A DNA stretch of 64,000 nt. It comes from Rossellomorea sp. BNER (GTDB lineage: Bacteria > Bacillota > Bacilli > Bacillales > Bacillaceae_B). The stretch lies in the NCBI GenBank assembly GCA_024213275.1, contig JANAVG010000004.1, positions 189,759 to 253,758 of the forward strand. The letters run 5' to 3'. The translations under genes and the position numbers were made by a program. This document shows, one piece after another, positions 35,623 to 44,770 of the stretch (position 1 is the stretch's first letter; every line of letters starts with the position of its first letter). The notes beneath the pieces are model-generated. The model saw only the letters and a list, made by a program, of their open reading frames with translations, was not told the origin of the DNA and searched no databases.

Positions 35623-35647
35623 TTCTTTTTGAAAGGAGATGAATGGT

Positions 35648-36292
35648 TTGGATACGATTATGAATGCTCTTCCTTATTTAATGGAAGGACTACAAGTAAC
35701 TCTTTATATTTTTGCAGTAGCTATTATAGTAGGTTTTCTTATTGGTTTAGTTGTAGCATTGTTCCGATTAGCTCCAATAAAAATTTTAAATTGGATAGCT
35801 AAAGTTTTTATTGACGCTATTCGCGGGACGCCATTTATTGTTCAATTGTTTTTTATTTATTTCGGACTTAATTCATTAGAGTGGATATCGTTTGATAATA
35901 CAACAGCAGGGATTATTACTGTAGCGATTAATGCAGGTGCCTATTTTGCTGAAATCATTAGAGCGGGGATCCAATCGATAGACAAAGGACAAACCGAAGC
36001 GGCAAGATCTCTTGGTTTTACTAGCACTCAAAATATGCGTTATATCGTTCTTCCTCAAGCAATTAGAAGAATGCTTCCGACGATCACAAACCAGTCTATA
36101 ATTAGTCTAAAAGATACTTCACTATTATCGATTATTGGGATAGCAGACTTAACCCAACAAGGGGAAGTTCAATCCGCGGCAACATATGAGGCATTTACTA
36201 TTTGGCTTACGGTCGGTATTATTTATTTTATTATCATCTACCTATTAACTATACTGGCCAATTTCCTTGAAAGGAGATTTGAGGTGCGATGA
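35648..36292 (+). CDS. artQ: Polar amino acid ABC transporter, permease
   Basis: A 214-residue HisM/GlnP-type permease with about five membrane segments. The ATPase-contact EAA loop is visible as [22 protein letters not shown] near residue 120. The ATG at 35639 touches the ribosome site AAAGGAG; TTG 35648, 9 bases after it, is taken as start. It overlaps artR by 4 bases. Confidence 0.92.
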   Translation: MDTIMNALPYLMEGLQVTLYIFAVAIIVGFLIGLVVALFRLAPIKILNWIAKVFIDAIRGTPFIVQLFFIYFGLNSLEWISFDNTTAGIITVAINAGAYFAEIIRAGIQSIDKGQTEAARSLGFTSTQNMRYIVLPQAIRRMLPTITNQSIISLKDTSLLSIIGIADLTQQGEVQSAATYEAFTIWLTVGIIYFIIIYLLTILANFLERRFEVR

Positions 36293-37017
36293 GTATTATT
36301 CAAGTGAAAAATTTGAAGAAATCTTTTGGGAAATTAGAGGTTTTGAAAGATATCAATGCAGATATTAAGGAAAAGGAAGTTGTTTGTGTTATTGGACCTT
36401 CTGGATCTGGAAAGAGTACATTCCTTCGTTGCTTGAATCGATTAGAGGATATTACAGGTGGTCATGTCGTTGTGAATGGACAAGACATTACCGATTCTAA
36501 GATAAATATAAACAAAGTAAGACAAGATGTTGGAATGGTGTTTCAGCAATTTAACCTCTTTCCACATAAAACCGTTTTAGAAAACGTTGCACTAGCACCT
36601 ATTAAAGTGCGTTCCACATCAAAAGAAACCGCAAAAGAAAGAGCACTTGAGCTTTTAAATAAAGTAGGATTAAAGGAAAAAGCAGAAAGCTACCCTGGTG
36701 AATTGTCTGGAGGACAAAAGCAGCGTGTCGCGATTGCAAGGGCGTTGGCTATGAACCCTAAAATTATGCTCTTTGATGAACCTACATCGGCTCTAGATCC
36801 CGAGATGGTTGGCGATGTACTAGAGGTTATGAAGCAGTTAGCCAAAGAAGGGATGACAATGGTTGTTGTCACACATGAAATGGGATTCGCTCGAGAAGTA
36901 GGCGATCGTGTCATCTTTATGGATGGCGGCTTTATTGTAGAAGAAAATGAACCAAATGAACTGTTTGGAAATCCACAGCATGAACGTACAAAAGCATTTT
37001 TAAGCAAAATACTATAA
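36289..37017 (+). CDS. artR: Polar amino acid ABC transporter, ATP-binding protein
   Basis: A 242-residue GlnQ-type ATPase. Walker [10 protein letters not shown] is near 33-41, the signature LSGGQKQR near 137, Walker [14 protein letters not shown] near 157 and the switch His in VVTHEMGF near 195. It powers ArtPQ. A terminator follows 6 bases after the stop. Confidence 0.94.
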   Translation: MSIIQVKNLKKSFGKLEVLKDINADIKEKEVVCVIGPSGSGKSTFLRCLNRLEDITGGHVVVNGQDITDSKININKVRQDVGMVFQQFNLFPHKTVLENVALAPIKVRSTSKETAKERALELLNKVGLKEKAESYPGELSGGQKQRVAIARALAMNPKIMLFDEPTSALDPEMVGDVLEVMKQLAKEGMTMVVVTHEMGFAREVGDRVIFMDGGFIVEENEPNELFGNPQHERTKAFLSKIL

Positions 37018-37023
37018 AAGTTG

Positions 37024-37066
37024 AAAACCACCTGTATTGTCGGAAGGCAATTCTGGTGGTTTTTTA
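37024..37066 (+). terminator. Terminator of the artPQR operon
   Basis: AAAACCACC pairs with GGTGGTTTT, with an inner stem ATTG/CAAT-like part, followed by TTTTTT. Confidence 0.85.
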
Positions 37067-37453
37067 GTATTTCTCAGGGATACTTATGAAAAACAAGAGT
37101 TAAGTATTGAGCCTTTATAAGGACTTTTTTTAAAGGAAATTGGATGAAAATCACAAAATTTTTTTAGCATTAGCAGTGACATACAATTACCAAAATACAG
37201 TTACCAAAAAGGGAACAGAAGGCAGTAGCCAATAATGTATAATTGGAATATATATTTAAGATTCATAATAATAAACCTAAGTAAATTCAGTTGCCATTAC
37301 TCGTATACTTTGCACAATGAAATTTCTCGCTGATATTAGTAGAAGATTGTGATAAATGGCAAGGTGGTAGTTTTGGATTGAAGGATAGATATTATCATTA
37401 GTTTAAAACATGACAGTATAGATTAAAGTTTTATAGACTGAAAGAGAGGAAAT
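37067..37453. other. Gene-free AT-rich stretch
   Basis: About 390 bases without a gene. I see only AT-rich sequence and short A-runs such as ACCAAAA repeated near 37180-37210; no clear promoter was assigned. Confidence 0.4.
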
Positions 37454-37459
37454 ATGTAT

Positions 37460-37490
37460 ATGGATTTCGTATGGATTTCGTATGGATTTC
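37460..37490 (+). repeat. 11-bp tandem repeat at the yhhN-type start codon
   Basis: ATGGATTTCGT occurs at 37460 and 37471 and a 9-base partial copy at 37482. Because 11 is not a multiple of 3, copy number sets whether the well-placed ATG 37454/37460 is in frame with the gene. At present it is out of frame and meets a stop after 14 codons. Confidence 0.85.
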
Positions 37491-38100
37491 AATTCTAACT
37501 TTATGTTCTAGTTTGGGATACTTATGCGCTCTCAAGATGAGTTCCACACATTCGATATATATCCTTAAGCCATTAACCATGGCACTGATCATTTGGATTG
37601 CTCTTTCAGCTGAAGCCTATACATCAAGTTATGGTGTATGGATTGTAATCGGCTTATGCTTCTCTGTTTGCGGTGACCTATTCCTAATGTTACCGAGTGA
37701 CCGCTTTTTACAAGGACTGATTTCTTTTTTTATAGCCCACATATGCTATATTCTGGCCCTTCTTACAGAAACAAACAGCCCTTCTATTGTCTGGATGGCA
37801 ATATTACTTATTCTAGCTTTCTTGTATTATTTTATTTTAAAACCAGGCATTATAAAACAAAGTGGAAAAAACATGTTACTACCTGTAGCTCTTTACATTG
37901 GCACTATCTCATTGATGTTGTGGGAAGCGATGGGCATCGGTCAGGGGATAGTCTTCTCAGCTGCATTGTTATTTTACATCTCAGATGCTGTCCTCGCTTG
38001 GGATCGTTTTGTTCAACCTTTTCGCTTGGGGCATACCTTCGTAATGGTGACTTATTTTAGTGCACAGTACTTATTTGCTTGCAGTATACTCTTAATGTAA
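37471..38100 (+). CDS. Lysoplasmalogenase family (YhhN/TMEM86) membrane protein
   Basis: A 209-residue protein with about eight membrane segments. YhhN signature parts are CFSVCGDLFLMLP near residue 68 with the acidic GD pair, the GLISFFIAHICYIL segment near 85, and ISDAVLAWDRF near 170, which hold the conserved aspartates. Relatives cleave the vinyl-ether bond of lysoplasmalogens, but Bacillus members may differ. The only in-frame ATG upstream of conserved sequence is 37471, inside an 11-bp tandem repeat and 22 bases from the AGAGAGG site, so expression may be poor in this copy-number state. Confidence 0.8.
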   Translation: MDFVWISILTLCSSLGYLCALKMSSTHSIYILKPLTMALIIWIALSAEAYTSSYGVWIVIGLCFSVCGDLFLMLPSDRFLQGLISFFIAHICYILALLTETNSPSIVWMAILLILAFLYYFILKPGIIKQSGKNMLLPVALYIGTISLMLWEAMGIGQGIVFSAALLFYISDAVLAWDRFVQPFRLGHTFVMVTYFSAQYLFACSILLM

Positions 38101-38132
38101 GTAGGAATCATTTTTATTATTGGTTAAAGAAC

Positions 38133-38342
38133 TTATGTGAAGTATTGAAAGCACAATTCTCTTTCATACCACTGAGTAAGGGCTTTATTCTTTTTTACCC
38201 ATTCATTCGCATTTCCTGTCCTTACCCCTTTATCCCCTATGAAACGTAACCAAGAAGGATCATTCAAAAGCTTGAGAATAAACGGTGCATCATTAATTGA
38301 TAACCTTCGAAGTATCAACCTATCCGTTTCAATTATTTTCAT
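38133..38342 (-). pseudogene. Truncated GNAT acetyltransferase (N-terminal part only)
   Basis: The 69-codon frame begins with the typical RimJ/RimL-type start ETDRLILRRLSINDAPFILKLLNDPSWLRFIGD and GVRTGNANEW, then loses similarity and stops. GNAT proteins of this kind run to about 170-180 residues and need their middle part for acetyl-CoA binding, so this is a broken gene. No clear rest of the gene was seen downstream (lower coordinates), where the yhhN-type gene ends. Confidence 0.75.
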
Positions 38343-38649
38343 TAGACATTCACCTCATTCAAGAATCTATACCCTTTATGATTGGTTAACTAAATACATG
38401 ATAAATATCTTATTACTAAAATGTTCAATATTAATGAGATCTTATCTAAAAGAAAAATGAGTGTATATGCTTTCAGCAAGGGGTGGAACAACTATGGCAA
38501 ATCTTATTTTAATAGAAAAATAACTTATCGACTAATATTATACTAAATCGAAATATTTAACCATCACATTAAAAAGGTGACAAGGCTGAAAAACGGATAA
38601 TTATGTTGAAAATGAAAATGGAAAATTGCAGCAAGAGCATAACCACGTT
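38343..38649. other. Gene-free stretch
   Basis: About 300 AT-rich bases. A short frame with a ribosome-like GGGG (ATG near 38494, 9 codons) is too short to claim. Nothing else is seen. Confidence 0.35.
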
Positions 38650-39114
38650 TCATGACTTTTTCGAAAGGAAGATAAAAAGCTTCCAAACGACGAATAAAAA
38701 TAGCATATAGCCCAATAAGGAATAAGCATGATTCCATTCCGTATGGTGTTTAAACCAGCCTAAGTGTTCGGTAAATTGTTCTATAAAAAAAATTACAGTA
38801 CTAATGAAAAGGATCATGATAAAACGCGGAAATGGCTGAATCTTTTTCACAACCAACAAAAAGAGAATTGTAAAGAGAGGAAGGATAACTAATGTAAACA
38901 CAATATTAATTGTAAATATTTCTGGGAAAAGTCTCGCAGGAAAGTGATACATTCCTTTTCCTACAAAAATTAAATCTAAATAAGTCCCAACTAATGACGC
39001 GAAAAGAGCTACGATTCCATATGCAAAAAGGTTTTTACTCCCGTCTGAGAAAGATTGCTTTTTTGGCGATGATCGCAAGCTCGATTTTTTCGATCGTTTT
39101 ACAGTAATCATCAT
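38650..39114 (-). CDS. CBO0543 family membrane protein
   Basis: A 154-residue membrane protein with four hydrophobic segments. It fits the CBO0543 family of spore-former membrane proteins: GTYLDLIFVGKGMYHFPARL in the first half and a late WNHAYSLLGY segment. Function is unknown. Its first 27 codons overlap the end of the DUF2515 gene in another frame; ATG 39114 follows the weak site AGGTGG. The overlapping part is very basic (KRSKKSS, SSPKK), which may serve as a positive-inside cytoplasmic tail. Confidence 0.75.
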   Translation of the reverse strand: MMITVKRSKKSSLRSSPKKQSFSDGSKNLFAYGIVALFASLVGTYLDLIFVGKGMYHFPARLFPEIFTINIVFTLVILPLFTILFLLVVKKIQPFPRFIMILFISTVIFFIEQFTEHLGWFKHHTEWNHAYSLLGYMLFLFVVWKLFIFLSKKS

Positions 39115-40198
39115 AAATTTTCCCACCTACATCTTTTTCTTCTTCCATTAAATAATCGACAATTCTCCAATCATCAAACCAATCACCCTTTTCAGCTTCT
39201 TGATGATCAACATTTTTCCAAGCGAATGGCAATGGGGGGCTGTATATACGCTTTGCTCCTTTTTTAAGCTGACACTTTTTTGTTCTTTTACGGTAAATGC
39301 TGCCTGGTAATGACTCGTTAATAGAATGAAACAAATGATTCCAATAATCTTTTCTAGATCCTGTATGTGAATGATTACTAGCCCAAAGTAATACACCTTG
39401 GAAAATAGATTCTTTCTGAAAAAGTAATGAATATAATCTCTTTCCTAACATGATTCGCTCATGAAGCGACTCAAAGTGCTGCAAAGTTTCTCCCATTAAA
39501 TACGGTTTTTCTGTTTTTCCTTTCCTGTAAATTGGAAAAATAATTTGATTAAAACGTAGAAAATCATATAATTTAAATCCAATTGTATTTAATACTGTTT
39601 TTTTGAAATGATGATTTTGAATCACCCTTTTTTCTAAGTAACTTTGTTCATTGATAATGGTCGCGATGGTTAATAAGGAGCAGTCGCTATGCTCCCAAAA
39701 ATAATTCCATATCGTCTCCATAAATTGTGAAACATTTAAGTAAGGAAGAAGATAAAAAAGGTTTTTATTGAGTTTTAAACTTTGTTTATAAAGTAAAAAT
39801 TGTGGGAAAACGTCTTGAAAGATCAACCAATTCCCTCGTTCTAAAAATAAAAAGAAATTTTTCTGTTCTTTTTCAGACATCAATTTTGTAAGGAGGTCCC
39901 CCTTTAAATCTGTCATATGCCAGCCGCCGTTCCGTGAGACCATATGACCCAATAAAGCCCAGTGTATTTCAGGATGCTGTCGATAAAAATCAAAATAAGC
40001 CTGTGTCCTAGTAACATTATTCACGTTCAACTTACCCGTCATTTCTTTAATATCATGAACTAGTTTCCTTTCATCCTTTGTCAGTTCTAATTTTGCAAAT
40101 GAACCTGATTTATTTTGGCTTATTTTCTTTAACTCTTCTTTTATTTCAAGAAGAGAAGTCTTCTTCATGCTCCTTTTTTTGTAACCCCTAATAGCCAT
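39035..40198 (-). CDS. yppC: DUF2515 family protein (YppC-like)
   Basis: A 387-residue DUF2515 protein, similar to B. subtilis YppC. Conserved tracts include NVTRTQAYFDFY near residue 59, IHWALLGHMVSRNGGWHMTDL near 75 and LFLERGNWLIFQDVFPQF near 115. No enzymatic motif is evident and no role is established. Two adjacent ATGs (40201, 40198) follow GGGAGGG; the second has the better spacing. It overlaps the following membrane protein gene by 80 bases, which is unusually long. Confidence 0.8.
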   Translation of the reverse strand: MAIRGYKKRSMKKTSLLEIKEELKKISQNKSGSFAKLELTKDERKLVHDIKEMTGKLNVNNVTRTQAYFDFYRQHPEIHWALLGHMVSRNGGWHMTDLKGDLLTKLMSEKEQKNFFLFLERGNWLIFQDVFPQFLLYKQSLKLNKNLFYLLPYLNVSQFMETIWNYFWEHSDCSLLTIATIINEQSYLEKRVIQNHHFKKTVLNTIGFKLYDFLRFNQIIFPIYRKGKTEKPYLMGETLQHFESLHERIMLGKRLYSLLFQKESIFQGVLLWASNHSHTGSRKDYWNHLFHSINESLPGSIYRKRTKKCQLKKGAKRIYSPPLPFAWKNVDHQEAEKGDWFDDWRIVDYLMEEEKDVGGKIYDDYCKTIEKIELAIIAKKAIFLRRE

Positions 40199-40251
40199 CA
40201 TATTCCCTCCCGTTTTACGGATGCTCTTACAATAGAAAAAACCTGTTTTAA

Positions 40252-40419
40252 CAAAGAGAGGGTTATCAATTATCTAAAAAACCGGCTGTTAAATATCGTG
40301 CAGAAGCACAGAACCTGACAGACGGATATTTCAACGGATTGTATATGATTATCTTATTACGTACATTAGAAATAAATGATGAAGATTTAATCTATGAGTC
40401 GGTACAATCGGATTCTTAG
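40252..40419 (+). pseudogene. Coding-like remnant of unknown gene
   Basis: An open stretch without a start reads as natural protein: KKPAVKYRAEAQNLTDGYFN followed by a hydrophobic segment LYMIILLRTLEIND and an acidic end, then TAG. I do not recognise the family. It looks like the C-terminal 50 residues of a lost gene. It lies between the divergent... ends of yppC start and putR terminator; base use is like coding DNA. Confidence 0.35.
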
Positions 40420-40450
40420 CGTGGAAATCATTTTATGAAGTAGGAGGGAG

Positions 40451-40482
40451 GAAAGGATAGATGAAAGGATAGATGAAAGGAT
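40451..40482. repeat. 12-bp tandem repeat
   Basis: GAAAGGATAGAT occurs twice in full and once as an 8-base part in direct tandem. It is non-coding. Confidence 0.8.
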
Positions 40483-40536
40483 ATTAACTTAAAAGAAGAA
40501 ACATTAATTGAAATTTGTAGGACTTTTTTATAAACA

Positions 40537-40565
40537 AAAAAGCCTGGGAATAGAACCAGGCTTTT
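40537..40565. terminator. Terminator of putR
   Basis: AAAAGCCTGG and CCAGGCTTTT form a perfect 10-bp stem with A and T runs on both sides, so it can work in both directions. Confidence 0.85.
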
Positions 40566-40656
40566 CTCGAAATGGTTAACATACTATCATTCAGTCTTAT
40601 TCCCCCGGCAATGACAACTCTGATTGTACCTTAGACATGCATCACTTTACTAGAAC

Positions 40657-41886
40657 CTATCCCTTACATTTTAATAGCTGTAAATCAATATACATCTGGC
40701 ACCGGGAAGTAAAATCCTCAAAATCGATCGATGCCAAGTCCGTGATTTGTTTTAAGCGGTATTTTAGTGTGTTTGGGTGGATGAAGAGCTGTTCGGCTGT
40801 CGGTTTATTACGGCAGTTATTTAATAGATAGACTTCAAGTGTTTTCAAAAGGTTTGTATTACTTTGATTATCTTTCACTTGCAGTTTCAGAAGGTCTTCA
40901 TTCATGTAATTTGTCTGTTTATTATGTAAGGAAATCGGTTCAAGGTAACGGAATATTGAAAGCTTATCGTACTCGAATGGAAGCTCATTTGGTGTGCCAG
41001 TGAACTTAGCTGCTTTAATAACCTCCAATGCTTCTGAGTAGCTTTTCCGAAGCTTGAGGAGGGATAAATATTCGTTTCCGATTCCTGCGTAGACTACCGA
41101 CCTCTTAAATTGGCTTAAAACTGTGCTTGTCAGTTCATGTGCATTTTCTAGAAGGCTACCGGGGGCGGGTGAGCTGCTTCCGATAAGAACAATGATATCC
41201 AATTGATTAGTAAAGATATGAGTCGGTTGGCTAAGGGCATTGGCAAACAGACGGACGGTATCGATGAGCTCCGCAAAGATTTCTTCATCCGCTTGCTCTA
41301 AGGTGAAAACATTGACAATAAAGGCTTCTGTAAGAATGATTTTAAGATTAGCGGCTTCCATCTTAATTTGATTTTCCGTTTGATAGACTTCCTCAATAAT
41401 TTTCCTATAAAATTGATTTTTTCCTTCATCTTTTCTCGCATTTAAAAGATTCTGCTGATAGAGTAGGTTGCCGATATGGAAGGAGACATCATGTAAAAAC
41501 TTAAATTCTTTTTCAGTTAGGAGCGAATCTGTTTCTTGAACCCAAATATAGCCGTATATTTGTTCTTTATTTTTTGCGCTTACAACAACACGTTGATTTA
41601 AACCAATCTCTTTTATTTCACCGATTCGGAATGGCTCGGGAATGCTTTTCAATTGATCAACGATTCCTTCTTCCATAAATTTTTCTAAAATGGGGATAGG
41701 CCAGCGTTTTGAGAAAATCGTTTGCTGGTTGACCAGATCAAAGTGCTCAATATAATATGAGCTGTATGCTAGCAACGAAAATTGTTCATCCTCAATGATA
41801 ACTGGCTTTTTTAAATAACTACTGACCATTTCAGTAATTTCGTTTATATCAATCAGCATAAAAACCTTTTCCAATGACTGGCTCAA
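40657..41886 (-). CDS. putR: PucR family transcriptional activator of proline use
   Basis: A 409-residue PucR-type regulator. An N-terminal ligand domain (about 1-160) and a middle region lead to the C-terminal PucR helix-turn-helix with PTAEQLFIHPNTLKYRLKQI near residue 365. TTG 41886 lies 7 bases after GGAGGG. It sits directly behind putP and putB, as PutR does with putBCP in B. subtilis, where it activates in response to proline. It is separated from putP by a repeat-family element, so it may be transcribed alone. Confidence 0.85.
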   Translation of the reverse strand: MSQSLEKVFMLIDINEITEMVSSYLKKPVIIEDEQFSLLAYSSYYIEHFDLVNQQTIFSKRWPIPILEKFMEEGIVDQLKSIPEPFRIGEIKEIGLNQRVVVSAKNKEQIYGYIWVQETDSLLTEKEFKFLHDVSFHIGNLLYQQNLLNARKDEGKNQFYRKIIEEVYQTENQIKMEAANLKIILTEAFIVNVFTLEQADEEIFAELIDTVRLFANALSQPTHIFTNQLDIIVLIGSSSPAPGSLLENAHELTSTVLSQFKRSVVYAGIGNEYLSLLKLRKSYSEALEVIKAAKFTGTPNELPFEYDKLSIFRYLEPISLHNKQTNYMNEDLLKLQVKDNQSNTNLLKTLEVYLLNNCRNKPTAEQLFIHPNTLKYRLKQITDLASIDFEDFTSRCQMYIDLQLLKCKG

Positions 41887-41990
41887 AGGGGCTCCCTCCT
41901 ATAGTTAATCGATTATTATAGTATATGGAATAGTATTAACCATTATCATACTGCCATTACAGGCATCTGTACATGGAAAATATGAAAAAA

Positions 41991-42107
41991 GGGCTGGCCC
42001 AAAACCAAGGTGTCAGAAACCACGCCTCCCCATATATAGATGAAACTAGAAGAATCATCTATATATGGAGGAAAATGGTGGTTCCGGACTCCTTTTAGGG
42101 CAGTCCC
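41991..42107. repeat. Palindromic repeat/terminator, copy 4 (long form with inner cruciform)
   Basis: Outer arms GGGCTGGCCC and GGGCAGTCCC; inner arms AGGTGTCAGAAACCAC and GTGGTTCCGGACTCCTT (imperfect), and in the centre a further perfect 13-bp pair CATATATAGATGA / TCATCTATATATG. It lies 9 bases after the putP stop (on the minus strand). Confidence 0.8.
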
Positions 42108-42116
42108 TTTTGTCTA

Positions 42117-43580
42117 TTATTTCAATGCCTGTTTGAAATCTTCAAACTGTTCATCTACCTGTTTAGAAGGCTTTTCTGTAATTAGGCTGACAATCACGAT
42201 GGAAATCAAGCTGGCAGCAAAGCCAGGTATCATTTCATAAAGGGTATCGGATAATCCGACACTTGACCAAACTATAACAGTAGTCGCTCCGACGACCATT
42301 CCAGCAAGAGCCCCCCATCTAGTCATTCGTTTCCAGTAAAGGCTGAGTAGAATGAGCGGCCCGAAGGAAGAACCAAATCCTGCCCATGCGTACCCAACGA
42401 GATCGAGAATGGTTGAATTTTTTTCCCAGGAAAGAATCAGAGCAATAATCGAAATGGCGAGTACAGATAATCTACCTATAAAAACCAGCTCTTTGTCAGA
42501 AGCGGAACGACGGAAGAATGTCTTGTATATATCTTCCGTTAATGAACTAGAAGTTACGAGCAGCTGGGAAGAAATTGTACTCATGACGGCCGCTAATATC
42601 GCCGAAATTAAAAAGCCTGTAATAATCGGATGGAATAATACCTCACCTAATACAATAAAAACGGTTTCAGGATCATCGAGGACTTGGCCATTGCTAGAGA
42701 AATAGGCAATCCCTACGAAGCCTGTTAGCATCGCGCCTATAATCGAGAATATCATCCAGCCCATCCCAATTTGAGTGGCTTTTTTGATTTCCTTTACAGA
42801 GCTTATGGCCATAAATCGAACGATAATATGTGGCTGGCCGAAATACCCCAGACCCCAGGCAAACAGAGAGATAATCCCTAGAAGGCTTGTACCCTTAAAA
42901 ATATCAAGCATGGCAGGGTCAATCGAACGTACCGTTTCAATAGACGAGCCTAAGCCGCCAACATGAAACAATGTAATAGTAGGAACGAGAATAAGTGCTA
43001 TAAACATGATCAGACCTTGAACGAAATCGGTCCAGCTTACGGCAAGGAATCCGCCAAACAGTGTATAGGCAACGACCACGCCTGTAACAATCCATAATCC
43101 TGTGTGATAGTCAATGCCGAATGTGCTTTGGAATAAAACACCTCCAGAAACCATGCCTGAAGATACATAGAAAGTAAAAAATATTAAAATAACAAGACCT
43201 GAAATGAGACGGAGGATCTTCGACTTGTCACCAAAGCGGTTTTCGAGGTAACCAGGAATCGTAATAGAATCATTGGCAATCTCAGTGTAGGTTCGTAATC
43301 TTGGTGCAACATAAAGCCAGTTTGCCCAGGCACCAAGTGTTAAACCAATGGCAATCCATGAAGCGTTAAGACCTGTGGCGAACATGGCACCAGGAAGTCC
43401 CATTAGCAGCCAGCCGCTCATATCGGATGCACCGGCGCTCAAGGCAGTTACTGCAGGGCCAAGGGTACGACCTCCAAGCATGTAGTCTGTTAGATTAGAT
43501 GTTCTTTTATAAGCGTAATAGCCGATCCAGAGCATCCCAAGCATGTAGATAGTAATAGATATGATTAAAGAGTATTCCAT
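42117..43580 (-). CDS. putP: Sodium/proline symporter
   Basis: A 487-residue sodium:solute symporter with 12-13 membrane segments. PutP-type features include ALSAGASDMSGWLLMGLPGA near residue 47, the GYLENRFGDKS loop near 108 and VMSTISSQLLVTSSSLTEDIYK near 335. It imports proline with sodium for the catabolic enzyme encoded upstream. AAAAGGAG lies 9 bases before the ATG. It is 118 bases behind putB and likely co-transcribed. Confidence 0.95.
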   Translation of the reverse strand: MEYSLIISITIYMLGMLWIGYYAYKRTSNLTDYMLGGRTLGPAVTALSAGASDMSGWLLMGLPGAMFATGLNASWIAIGLTLGAWANWLYVAPRLRTYTEIANDSITIPGYLENRFGDKSKILRLISGLVILIFFTFYVSSGMVSGGVLFQSTFGIDYHTGLWIVTGVVVAYTLFGGFLAVSWTDFVQGLIMFIALILVPTITLFHVGGLGSSIETVRSIDPAMLDIFKGTSLLGIISLFAWGLGYFGQPHIIVRFMAISSVKEIKKATQIGMGWMIFSIIGAMLTGFVGIAYFSSNGQVLDDPETVFIVLGEVLFHPIITGFLISAILAAVMSTISSQLLVTSSSLTEDIYKTFFRRSASDKELVFIGRLSVLAISIIALILSWEKNSTILDLVGYAWAGFGSSFGPLILLSLYWKRMTRWGALAGMVVGATTVIVWSSVGLSDTLYEMIPGFAASLISIVIVSLITEKPSKQVDEQFEDFKQALK

Positions 43581-43698
43581 TAAAAAACTCCTTTTGTGAA
43601 AATGTAAATTGCGAAATAACCATTTTTAATATTCAGAAAAATAAGGGTAGAAGAAAACATTTTTTAATGTTTTCTTCGTATATAAATGGCAGTTAAAC

Positions 43699-44616
43699 TT
43701 AGCCTTTAAAAATCCCTTTAAAGGCAAAACTGATATTCTGTGGTCTTTCAGCCATTCGTCGCATGAAATAACCATACCAATCTAAACCATAGGGGACGTA
43801 AACCCGCACTTTATAGCCATCTTTAACCAATCTGGATTGTGTTTTGCTTCTCATACCATACAGCATTTGGAATTCAAATTGTGTAGTTGGAATGTTATGT
43901 TTTTCAACCAGCTTTTTGGTATATTCAATGATCTGGTCATCATGAGAAGCAATTGCTGTATAGTTGCCGTTTAGCAAGCTTTGCTCGATTAGCTTTTTAT
44001 AATTCTCATCGACATCCTTCTTTTCAGGGAAAGCTACTTCGGGAGATTCTTTATAAGCTCCCTTTACTAGACGTAAGAACGGGTGGTATCGCCCAAGATC
44101 TTTTAAGTCTTGTTCAGTCCTGTATAAATAAGCTTGTAAAACGGTGCTGATACAGCTGTATTTTTCCTTGAACTCTCTGAAAATATCAATTGTCGCTTGG
44201 CAACGAGGCACATCTTCCATATCAATCGTAACCATGACATTGTTCCTCTCAGCCGTATCTAAAATTCTAGTCATGTTTCTAACAACCAGATTATGGTCAA
44301 TATCCAAACCGAGTGATGTCATCTTAAGGGATACTTGGGAATCAAGATTCTCCCTTGCGATCATCTCAATCGTTTGGATGCATTCTTCTGTCCTTTCATT
44401 CGCAACCTCTTCTGAATCAACGAATTCTCCTAGATGATCAACAGTAACAGATAATCCGCTCTTGTTTAAATCCCTAATAAATCTCATAGAGCTTTGAAAA
44501 TCTATGCCACCAATAATTTTACCGGCAGCAAATTTCCCGCCTCTTTTTTGAGCTATTTTATTTAGAAAGCTGTTCTTTGATAGAAATAGGAAAAAGTCTC
44601 TTGCAATCGCTTCCAT
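43699..44616 (-). CDS. putB: Proline dehydrogenase
   Basis: A 305-residue monofunctional FAD proline dehydrogenase. Family motifs are VSLKMTSLGLDID near residue 95, VTIDMEDVPRC near 130, QAYLYRTEQD near 165, LRLVKGAYKE near 185 and the C-terminal YFMRRMAERPQN that closes the active site. It oxidises proline to pyrroline-5-carboxylate at the membrane. ATG 44616 lies 9 bases after GGAGGTG; the ATG at 44634 contains that site. The usual partner gene putC (P5C dehydrogenase) is not between putB and putP. Confidence 0.94.
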   Translation of the reverse strand: MEAIARDFFLFLSKNSFLNKIAQKRGGKFAAGKIIGGIDFQSSMRFIRDLNKSGLSVTVDHLGEFVDSEEVANERTEECIQTIEMIARENLDSQVSLKMTSLGLDIDHNLVVRNMTRILDTAERNNVMVTIDMEDVPRCQATIDIFREFKEKYSCISTVLQAYLYRTEQDLKDLGRYHPFLRLVKGAYKESPEVAFPEKKDVDENYKKLIEQSLLNGNYTAIASHDDQIIEYTKKLVEKHNIPTTQFEFQMLYGMRSKTQSRLVKDGYKVRVYVPYGLDWYGYFMRRMAERPQNISFAFKGIFKG

Positions 44617-44770
44617 TTGTGTGAGCACCTCCATAAAAGGGTTTGAGATTTATAATAATCTTACAATTTCATGGCAGGTTTCAACAATGTTCCGGTAAAA
44701 CAATAATTAGCCCTTAATTTTGTCGGTGAGAGACAATTGCACGAGTTCTGATATTTGAAAAGTTATTTTC

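Noticed and set aside
37454..37495. Short frame from the well-placed ATG at 37454 as a leader peptide
   Set aside because: It stops after 14 codons and is simply the lysoplasmalogenase start read in the wrong phase after the tandem repeat; no composition signal of an attenuator peptide.
38480..38530. Tiny 9-codon frame with a GGGG site near 38494
   Set aside because: Too short, no conserved feature and no context.
42352..42705. 117-codon frame on the plus strand within putP
   Set aside because: Shadow of the symporter gene; the composition is that of an antisense frame.
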